Source: an uncultured Eubacteriales bacterium | Lineage (GTDB): Bacteria; Bacillota; Clostridia; Peptostreptococcales; Anaerovoracaceae | Direction: 5' to 3' | Assembly: GCA_910583765.1 (NCBI GenBank) | Contig: CAJTYS010000062.1 | Location: 1 to 19,334, forward strand | Length of the DNA stretch: 19,334 nt | Shown here: in pieces, positions 1 through 4,897 of the stretch | Layout: the number at the start of each line of letters is the position of its first letter | Position numbering within the stretch: position 1 is the stretch's first letter | The notes under the pieces: generated by a model | Databases searched by the model: none | Told to the model about the DNA's origin: nothing | Seen by the model: the letters and a program-made list of their open reading frames with translations, nothing else | Translations under genes and position numbers: made by a program

Positions 1-73
1 TTGTTTGTTATGCCCTTTATTTCTTGATTATCCTCTACTTATTTGTTTCAAACTTACTCCTCCTTACACTCTG

Positions 74-526
74 TCACTCATATAATTCTTCGTTTAGCTT
101 TTGATATTCCTTTTTAATTTCAGCATTAAACTCTTCAGAAAGTTCGTCACATTTATCATAATAGTGTTTTAGCTCATCATTCATGTTCTGAAAAAAGTCC
201 ACGCCATCTCGTTCATTCCAATGATGTTTACAGTATACAGCCTGCATTTCAAACAATTCATGGCATGCGTCCACAACATCTTCCGCTAAATCTGTCGTTA
301 CTGGTACTTCTGAAAAAAGATCACGAACCGCATATTTCGCCTCATTAAATTCTTCCTCAGTTGGATAGGATGTTATCAGTTCTTTAATGAGTTCATCTGT
401 TAAAACTTCTCCACAATATTGGCTCAATATACCTGCATCATTTATGTAACTTTCCTCTTCACCACATCCAACGCTTAAAGCCATAATCATTACCGCCCCT
501 ATGATCGCTACTATTCTCTTTTTCAT
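74..526 (-). CDS. Small lipoprotein A, function unknown
   Basis: This gene encodes a 150-residue predicted lipoprotein. The first residues are MKKR, followed by a hydrophobic stretch and a lipobox-like ALSVGC with the lipidated cysteine at position 21. The mature part is acidic and helical and would sit on the outer face of the membrane. A weak Shine-Dalgarno site (AAAGGG) precedes the ATG, which lies only 14 bases after the stop of the membrane protein upstream, so the two are probably cotranscribed. The protein is a paralogue of the lipoprotein at 1029-1445: both have the cysteine at residue 21, then GCGE..SY, a CG about 18 residues later, and a C-terminal block with matching HW, DEL and YY residues. 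I recognise no family and infer no function. Confidence 0.8.
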   Translation of the reverse strand: MKKRIVAIIGAVMIMALSVGCGEEESYINDAGILSQYCGEVLTDELIKELITSYPTEEEFNEAKYAVRDLFSEVPVTTDLAEDVVDACHELFEMQAVYCKHHWNERDGVDFFQNMNDELKHYYDKCDELSEEFNAEIKKEYQKLNEELYE

Positions 527-540
527 GAAATCAGCCCTTT

Positions 541-927
541 CTATTCTTCTTTGTTCTCACATGGCTCTTCTTCTAAAACAGTTTTTTCCTCCTGCGAATC
601 AGCGTTTTCCGGCTCATTATCTACCTCCTGATTTTTGGTGTCCACATCGCCTCCTGTATGTTTTCTTACCAGTTTTTTGACTCCTGTCACAATTCCAGCA
701 ATGATCGCAATAATAATCAATATCATGAACGCACCATTGATCAAAGCCATAATGGCCGAGGCGATCAGCGTTCCTATAAACGCGCAAAACATCCAATCGG
801 CAATTGCCCCAAAGAAACGATTTTCCGCACTTCCAAATCGAATAATTCTTCTATTCTGATTTTTAAAAATAATTGTGCCTATGATACATCCTCCAATTAT
901 GGATATTAATTGTGCTACTTCTTGCAT
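541..927 (-). CDS. Small membrane protein with acidic cytoplasmic tail
   Basis: This gene encodes 128 residues, starting at the ATG at 925-927. I prefer this to the in-frame GTG six bases upstream, because AAAGGA lies 8 bases from the ATG but almost touches the GTG. Three hydrophobic segments are visible, at about residues 5-22, 43-63 and 66-83. A short basic stretch (KKLVRKH, 84-90) follows, then a tail of about 35 residues rich in Glu, Asp and Asn. The basic stretch suggests that the tail is cytoplasmic. The gene lies between two paralogous lipoprotein genes on the same strand, so the three products may work together at the membrane. No family is recognised. Confidence 0.75.
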   Translation of the reverse strand: MQEVAQLISIIGGCIIGTIIFKNQNRRIIRFGSAENRFFGAIADWMFCAFIGTLIASAIMALINGAFMILIIIAIIAGIVTGVKKLVRKHTGGDVDTKNQEVDNEPENADSQEEKTVLEEEPCENKEE

Positions 928-1028
928 ATTCACATTCCTTTCTTAAGTAAAACCCATCTAAACTCAACTTGTATCCGTGTCCTTTCTATTTTATAAAAGG
1001 AACATGGCGCTTCCTTAGATAACCATTA

Positions 1029-1445
1029 TTACCTATTACGTTCTTCTTCCTCCGCTTTTTCACAAATCTCTGCGAAAATATCGTTACAAACTTCATAATA
1101 CTCTTCTAATTCATCTTTCAACACAAGCTCAGTTATAGAGTCTTTCTCATCCCAGTGTTCCGCATAATATTCAATCTGTTTCTCCAGCAAAATCCTACAA
1201 GCTTCTACATATTCTTCCCCGAGTTTAGTACTTGCGGTAGCGATTGTCCCATCAGCACTTCTATGCTCTAGATAATGTTCAACATCCGCAACCAGATAGG
1301 GATTCGCTCTACTACCGCTTAAAATATCTCCGCAATCTATCATCAGTTGATCCCGATCTCGCACATAACTTCCATCTTCACCACATCCTGCCAGCATCGC
1401 CATACTCAACACGATCAAGAATATTGCTATAATTTTTTTCCTCAT
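1029..1445 (-). CDS. Small lipoprotein B, paralogue of lipoprotein A
   Basis: This gene encodes a 138-residue predicted lipoprotein beginning MRKK. It has a hydrophobic core and the lipobox AMLAGC, with the cysteine at residue 21. The ATG at 1443-1445 is chosen because GGAGGAGGG lies immediately upstream at normal spacing. An in-frame ATG seven codons earlier would include that ribosome site in the coding region. The mature region is acidic and shares the pattern GCGE..SY...L..CG and a C-terminal HW.E(K/R)D ... DEL..YY..C with lipoprotein A, so the pair arose by duplication. It is preceded by the 302-aa gene (57-base gap) and followed by the membrane-protein gene. The function is unknown. Confidence 0.78.
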   Translation of the reverse strand: MRKKIIAIFLIVLSMAMLAGCGEDGSYVRDRDQLMIDCGDILSGSRANPYLVADVEHYLEHRSADGTIATASTKLGEEYVEACRILLEKQIEYYAEHWDEKDSITELVLKDELEEYYEVCNDIFAEICEKAEEEERNR

Positions 1446-1502
1446 ATGCTCCCTCCTCCAATACATGCAACTATTTTTTCTTCAACATTATTTATATCAC
1501 TC

Positions 1503-2411
1503 TTATAGCTCATCAACGCCCACATCTTCTTGATTACCTTCAATGGAATCTTTCAAATCAATTCCATATTCTTGTCCAATCTCTATTATGTTTTCTTTTT
1601 CATCTGGAAAATTTCTAAAAATATATTCGTACAAATCGTGATTCCAAGGATTCATTTTAAGAGCTTCAACTAGAAGAAAGTTTCTCTTCTCTGGTATATT
1701 TATGGCGTTTCTAAACAGTGCGTCTGATTTATCCTCGTCAAATTCAAAATATATACGGCGGCCAGCACGCTGGCTAAGAAAATCTATATACATCCTGAAA
1801 TGTTCGGATATATTAAGTTGTATTCCAACCAATAAAGCCACGAACGTTTCTTTTTGGCAGTACAATTCCTTTTTTAAATTTTCCGCTTCCATATCTGAAT
1901 TTACATTTCCAATAGCATTGCCAATGCTATGTACGGCCCCTGCCGCTGCATTCATAAGTCCCGCAGTTGCCATTCCCTTTAAGGCTGCACCTAATCCAAA
2001 TCCTCCGCCTACAAATTTCCCTCTAGCCATCTTTCGCATTTCTCTATACGCATGTTCTGCTTCTTGTTGCGTGACAATATCATTATATATCTCTAAAAGC
2101 TCATCATAAGACTCTTTGACGCATGTCAAATCAATGCACTTTTCACGGAACTCGCTCTCGCTCACATCATAAATTCCTATGCTTGGAAGCGCATTGAATA
2201 AAGGTGTGCTTGAGTATTCTAAAACCAATTCAATTGCTTTGTCTAAATAGTTATCGAGTACGGTTTCAACATCTTTACATTCCAGATACCATTTTGCAAA
2301 CGCCCGCATCACTTCATCATCAGTTTCTCGCTTTGCCGTTTCATAAAAACAAAAAATCACTTCTTCATCACTAAAAATTACTTCTTGACCCAAAATCATA
2401 TATTTAACCAT
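1503..2411 (-). CDS. 302-aa protein with glycine-rich centre, unknown function
   Basis: This gene encodes a predicted cytoplasmic or membrane-associated protein of 302 residues without a signal peptide. Residues 1-125 are acidic and helical. Residues 131-170 are rich in Gly and Ala (GKFVGGGFGLGAALKG and following), a composition like that of glycine-zipper or membrane-inserting segments. Residues 245-285 (EALKMNPWNHDLYEYIFRNF and following) look like one degenerate TPR-type helix pair. A modest AAAGGA precedes the ATG. It is the first gene of the minus-strand cluster that continues into lipoprotein B, the membrane protein and lipoprotein A. No catalytic motif is visible. Proteins with this combination are usually annotated as hypothetical, and I cannot improve on that. 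Confidence 0.75.
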   Translation of the reverse strand: MVKYMILGQEVIFSDEEVIFCFYETAKRETDDEVMRAFAKWYLECKDVETVLDNYLDKAIELVLEYSSTPLFNALPSIGIYDVSESEFREKCIDLTCVKESYDELLEIYNDIVTQQEAEHAYREMRKMARGKFVGGGFGLGAALKGMATAGLMNAAAGAVHSIGNAIGNVNSDMEAENLKKELYCQKETFVALLVGIQLNISEHFRMYIDFLSQRAGRRIYFEFDEDKSDALFRNAINIPEKRNFLLVEALKMNPWNHDLYEYIFRNFPDEKENIIEIGQEYGIDLKDSIEGNQEDVGVDEL

Positions 2412-2522
2412 CTTTAATTTCCTTTCTTTTTCATTCGCATTTTTTCTTTATTTGTAATTGCATTAGATGATTTTGTTTTTCTCCTGATTTACATGGGTAT
2501 ATAACTGCTCATATAAATCTAT

Positions 2523-2533
2523 GTATTAAATAC
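2523..2533. promoter_or_regulatory. Possible operator palindrome between divergent genes
   Basis: GTATTAAATAC is a perfect 11-base palindrome centred on one A. It lies in the 195-base divergent spacer between the 302-aa gene and the Cro/C1-type regulator gene. Its position would suit an autoregulatory operator. AT-rich DNA produces such palindromes by chance, so confidence is low. I could not assign a convincing -35/-10 pair to either gene. A lone TATACT at 2571-2576 may be the -10 box of the regulator gene. Confidence 0.2.
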
Positions 2534-2606
2534 TACCATACGAATCCACATCTTACAAGAAAATTTTATCTATACTAGAATAAAATAAAAGTAGGAGGCA
2601 AAAATT

Positions 2607-2858
2607 TTGAAAGATATTGAGTTTGGCACGATCAATGTGCATCTAAAAGCAATCATGGAAGAGCAAGGCATTAGCATCAATAAGCTGGCCTTTCGAGCTG
2701 AAATGCAACGCAGCCAGCTACGTTCTTATATGAACGGAAAAATCCAGCGGTTGGACATGGCTATACTGGCACGGCTTTGTTATGCGCTGGAATGCGACTT
2801 ACACGATTTGCTGGAATACGTTCCTCCCACAGAAATCGAAACGAAAAGCAACCAATGA
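2607..2858 (+). CDS. Small Cro/C1-type HTH regulator (TTG start)
   Basis: The product is 83 residues, almost entirely one helix-turn-helix domain of the compact Cro/C1 (XRE, YozG-like) type. Helices 2-3 correspond roughly to ISINKLAFRAEMQRSQLRSY (residues 22-41), followed by MNGKIQRLDMAILARLCYAL and the typical ending CDLHDLLEYVPP. It most likely binds DNA as a dimer and regulates itself or its neighbours. The start is TTG at 2607-2609, supported by AGGAGG at 2593-2598 with 8 bases of spacing and by the absence of an in-frame ATG before the domain. The gene is divergent from the lipoprotein cluster and convergent with the 73-aa gene. It ends just before a strong bidirectional terminator. Confidence 0.88.
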   Translation: MKDIEFGTINVHLKAIMEEQGISINKLAFRAEMQRSQLRSYMNGKIQRLDMAILARLCYALECDLHDLLEYVPPTEIETKSNQ

Positions 2859-2864
2859 GCGACT

Positions 2865-2900
2865 AAAAAAATCTACCCATCATGAAACGGTAGATTTTTT
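2865..2900. terminator. Bidirectional rho-independent terminator
   Basis: The 12-bp perfect stem AAAAAATCTACC / GGTAGATTTTTT (2866-2877 and 2889-2900) encloses an 11-base loop. Because the stem is flanked by A and T runs, it provides a U-tract in both directions. It can therefore end the regulator transcript (plus) and the 73-aa gene transcript (minus), which converge here. Confidence 0.88.
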
Positions 2901-2967
2901 ATACCAGTCCTTTATTACAAACATGCCAATCTATCAAATGTTTTTTCTGTATAGCCCTATATCATAT

Positions 2968-3189
2968 TTAGCCTTCGTCATCATTCCGTATGAACACGCA
3001 TATGGCCTGTTCCAACTTCACTTTTAGATCATACGCCGCATTCGCTGCTCCCAAAACAGCTTCTTTGTAGATTTCCGAGTTACTGTCCGGTTTTTCCATG
3101 GCATCATGAACAGCCTCCAAGGTGCTCCAAAGGATACCAATAGAGACTTGCGCTTCCATCAATCGTTCTTCTAACTCTATGTGTTTCAT
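2968..3189 (-). CDS. 73-aa helical protein, unknown function
   Basis: A 73-residue acidic protein (MKHIELEERLMEAQ...) predicted to be almost entirely alpha-helical, with no signal peptide or membrane segment. The ATG is preceded by GGGAGGAG at good spacing, which is the main evidence that the gene is real. It converges on the small Cro/C1-type regulator and shares the bidirectional terminator at 2866-2900. Proteins of this size beside XRE regulators are often small accessory or phage-derived factors, but nothing here fixes a role. Confidence 0.7.
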   Translation of the reverse strand: MKHIELEERLMEAQVSIGILWSTLEAVHDAMEKPDSNSEIYKEAVLGAANAAYDLKVKLEQAICVFIRNDDEG

Positions 3190-3249
3190 TTTCTTTTCTC
3201 CTCCCTACGATATTCATGAATGAATTGACAGCTCATATCGCTGACCATC

Positions 3250-3294
3250 AAAAAACAGAAACAGCAGACGCATGTCATGGTCGCATCTGCTGTT
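3250..3294 (-). terminator. Hairpin with downstream U-tract (minus strand)
   Basis: AACAGCAGA (3260-3268) pairs with TCTGCTGTT (3286-3294), with two more G-C pairs inside after a one-base offset. On the minus strand a six-base T run follows four bases after the stem. It lies about 35 bases beyond the stop codon of the decayed minus-strand gene at 3328-3542 and was probably its terminator. Confidence 0.55.
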
Positions 3295-3327
3295 CAAAAT
3301 GATAATATATGTTCAATTTTTTAATTA

Positions 3328-3542
3328 TTAACGGTCTGCGTTCGCTCCGGCCCCAGGGAAACTCGTGATCGGATTAATAGGTTTTGACACCCTGATTTCC
3401 TTCAGCCGCATCACACCGTAAGCAACATCTTGCCTAAAGGTTGAAAATCAGCCACCTTTTCCCAAGAAGCATTTGCGTGGTCGCCGTAAATCTCGCCAAA
3501 GTCAGTTATGGCGAACGTTACAGCGAGGAAGCCAAGGAAATA
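3328..3542 (-). pseudogene. Frameshifted gene remnant, family not recognised
   Basis: Two overlapping minus-strand reading frames appear to be pieces of one former coding sequence. The upstream piece (3411-3542) reads ...VTFAITDFGEIYGDHANASW... to a TGA. In another frame, the downstream piece contains DVAYGVMRLKEI, then KPINPITSF, and ends GAGANADR at a TAA at 3328-3330. A single-base shift near 3440 would join them. The upstream end is closed by a TAG at 3543-3545 and no start codon remains. The suitably placed terminator hairpin supports former transcription. I cannot name the family. The sequence could also be a widespread intergenic repeat whose translation merely looks protein-like. Confidence 0.35.
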
Positions 3543-3599
3543 CTAGGGTAACGCTTGTTCGGGATTGAGTTAGGTCTGTCGCACGTTGCTGGACACATG

Positions 3600-3635
3600 A
3601 AAAAAGCAGGCTTTCCAACCCTAGGAAAACCTGCC
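3600..3635 (-). terminator. Terminator of tRNA-Lys
   Basis: On the minus strand, GCAGG.TTTCC and GGAAA.CCTGC form a strong stem with a seven-base loop (3607-3635), followed directly by a run of T residues (complement of 3600-3606). It begins 8 bases after the encoded CCA of the tRNA. Confidence 0.88.
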
Positions 3636-3642
3636 CTGTTTT

Positions 3643-3718
3643 GGTACACCATCGGGGGTTCGAACCCCGGACACCCTGATTAAGAGTCAGGTGCTCTGCC
3701 AGCTGAGCTAATGGTGCA
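3643..3718 (-). tRNA. tRNA-Lys (anticodon CTT)
   Basis: A complete 76-base cloverleaf including an encoded 3' CCA (complement of 3643-3645). The acceptor stem GCACCAT pairs with ATGGTGT, with G.U at the first pair. The D-arm contains AGCTCAGCTGGCAGAGC. The anticodon arm is CCTGA-CTCTTAA-TCAGG, giving anticodon CTT for lysine. The T-arm is the standard CGGGGTTCGAACCCCCG. It has its own promoter at 3779-3807 and terminator at 3600-3635. Accessory genes and a gene remnant lie beyond its 3' end, a common integration position, but I found no duplicated tRNA end in the window. Confidence 0.97.
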
Positions 3719-3778
3719 TGTACAATTTTGAGTTTTATAGTTTGAATGATTCACTCCCTTTTCAAACTGACAAAATTG

Positions 3779-3807
3779 ATTATACAATATTCTCTTCTCT
3801 ATTGCAA
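3779..3807 (-). promoter_or_regulatory. Promoter of tRNA-Lys
   Basis: On the minus strand, TTGCAA (complement of 3802-3807) is followed by a 17-base spacer and a perfect TATAAT (complement of 3779-3784). A-rich sequence resembling an UP element lies upstream of the -35 box. Transcription would begin near 3772, about 54 bases before the mature tRNA. The same TTGCAA-N17-TATAAT arrangement precedes the candidate RNA at 3925-4295. Confidence 0.85.
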
Positions 3808-3924
3808 GTACTTTTTTGTTTTTCTTTCCTTATTTTTCGCCTATTTTTTACCTCTAAACGAAAAGAACATATTTCACTCTGAAAAACATAGAATTGAATT
3901 TGATTTTGCATGCGTTCACTTCAA

Positions 3925-4295
3925 CAAAAAAGAACCGCTTTGGTTCACTTTTTCAAAAAACGAGATAATACCGACCGCTTGTTTGCTTTTGCCTTTCCTC
4001 CCGTAAAACATCCATCCCTCTACTTCTGTCTCGAAATCTTACCTGCCGTTACGCTCACGCTTCGGCGATTCATCACTCTGTTTTCCCTGACGCTCGCTTC
4101 TGATGATTTTTGTTTTACTAACTCCTTCGGATGCCCTTGACTCTCCTCTATCAAGCTCCAAAGGCGCATTCACAACTTGCAATCGGTATTATCGCTTTGT
4201 CTGTTCGATTTGCACTTCTGGTGGACTCACCCCTTTCTTTATCCTTCTTCTTTTTTTGAAGTTTGAAAATGTTCTTTGTTCTTACCTCTTTCGAT
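3925..4295 (-). ncRNA. Candidate structured non-coding RNA (~370 nt)
   Basis: This is a transcription unit with no credible protein. It starts downstream of a near-consensus promoter (4302-4330) and ends at GAACC/GGTTC (3932-3946) followed by a T run. Within it, GATAATACCGA (3964-3974 on plus) is perfectly complementary to TCGGTATTATC (4183-4193), so the RNA can close a domain of about 230 nt by an 11-bp helix. Inside are a long hairpin (TCCAAAGG and TCAAG at 4151-4164 with CTTGA and CCTTCGGA at 4124-4140), a TCATCA/TGATGA arm and a GCCG/CGGC arm at about 4048-4069. The 10-base loop of the long hairpin reads TAGAGGAGAG in the RNA. It lacks the hallmarks of RNase P RNA, tmRNA, SRP RNA or a T-box leader. 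Its identity is unknown. Confidence 0.55.
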
Positions 4296-4301
4296 GGTCT
4301 T

Positions 4302-4330
4302 ATTATAGCACCGTCTTTTCCGAATTGCAA
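4302..4330 (-). promoter_or_regulatory. Strong promoter driving the candidate RNA
   Basis: On the minus strand, TTGCAA (4325-4330) is followed by a spacer of exactly 17 bases and TGCTATAAT, an extended -10 whose TATAAT is the complement of 4302-4307. Upstream lie long A runs like an UP element. This is as good as the neighbouring tRNA promoter and faces the same way. Confidence 0.85.
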
Positions 4331-4411
4331 GAGTTTTCCGATACTTTTTTGAAATTTTTTTGTTTCGTTTTTTCCCACATTTTTATTTAAATTAGCCAGC
4401 CATGTCCTCAA

Positions 4412-4492
4412 GTGTCGAAAACCCGTCTGGAGAAAATGTGTAAAATTTACCGCAAAGCAGTGCGGGCGCTGTAAATCGAGAAAGCGAGACAC
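4412..4492. other. Structured intergenic segment of unknown role
   Basis: GTGTC (4412-4416) and GACAC (4488-4492) can pair around an inner hairpin. In that hairpin ATTTAC (4445-4450) pairs with GTAAAT (4471-4476), and CCGCA pairs with TGCGG (4450-4454 and 4461-4465). The segment is much richer in G+C than the flanking AT-rich DNA. No promoter or terminator is clear on either strand, and no convincing reading frame exists. It lies between the RNA promoter and the 92-bp repeats, in a gap with no gene. Confidence 0.3.
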
Positions 4493-4574
4493 GGCGGCCA
4501 CCACTCCCATCTTAGAGGGTAAACTTCCAGTATTCTTAAAACTTTATTAAATGGACACGAAAAGGCCAGAAATT

Positions 4575-4869
4575 GTGGTATAATGGACGCTATGGATCAT
4601 ACCGGCGTTGCCGTAAAGACGCATCCATTGAATCACGGCCTTGAATCATGTTTTCAAAGGTGCGCCGTGGTATAATGGACGCTATGGATCATATCGGCGT
4701 TGCTGTAAAGATGCGTCCATTGAATCACGGCCTTGAATCGTGTTTTCAAAGGTGAGCCGTGGTATAATGGACGCTACGGATCATACCGGCGTTGCCGTAA
4801 AGACGCATCCATTGAATCACGGCCTTGAATCGTGTTTTCAAAGGCGGGCCGCAGTATAATGGACGCTGT
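4575..4869 (+). repeat. 92-bp tandem repeats, 3.2 copies, each with TATAAT
   Basis: Units start at 4575, 4667 and 4759, with a fourth broken off at 4851-4869. The TATAAT boxes fall at 4579, 4671, 4763 and 4855, exactly 92 bases apart. Copies 1-3 carry an extended -10 (TGGTATAAT); copy 4 has CAGTATAAT. No good -35 is present. Each full unit also contains AATGGACGC and, about 30 bases on, its near or exact inverse (perfect GCGTCCATT in unit 2), then two copies of TTGAATC 13 bases apart. Units differ at only a handful of positions, mostly transitions. The array ends 29 bases before the FHA-SEDS start codon, so the simplest reading is a multiplied promoter or regulator-binding array for that operon. 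Confidence 0.92.
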
Positions 4870-4897
4870 ATATATTGAAGGAAAAGGAGGAACCTGT

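Noticed and set aside
1..73. Short frame after GGAGG near 60 on the minus strand (TTG start)
   Set aside because: It runs only seven codons to a stop; nothing else supports a gene before the window edge.
1446..1466. Longer start for lipoprotein B
   Set aside because: It would place the strong GGAGGAGGG site inside the coding region and push the signal peptide inward.
3925..4295. RNase P RNA, tmRNA, or a glycine/lysine riboswitch
   Set aside because: Short resemblances exist (GAGGAGAGTC, CCGAAGG, TCAGG-AAAACAGAG), but the remaining conserved blocks are absent or in the wrong order, and no regulated gene follows.
3746..4510. Several open frames of 76-119 codons on both strands
   Set aside because: They lack ribosome sites, have low-complexity or compositionally odd translations, and overlap the promoter, structured RNA and terminator signals.
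4575..4869. CRISPR array
   Set aside because: The whole 92-bp unit is repeated, without unique spacers between short repeats, and no cas gene is present.
4832..4897. Upstream extension of the FHA-SEDS protein by 22 codons
   Set aside because: It would start inside the repeat array with no ribosome site, whereas ATG 4898 has AAAAGGAGG at ideal spacing.
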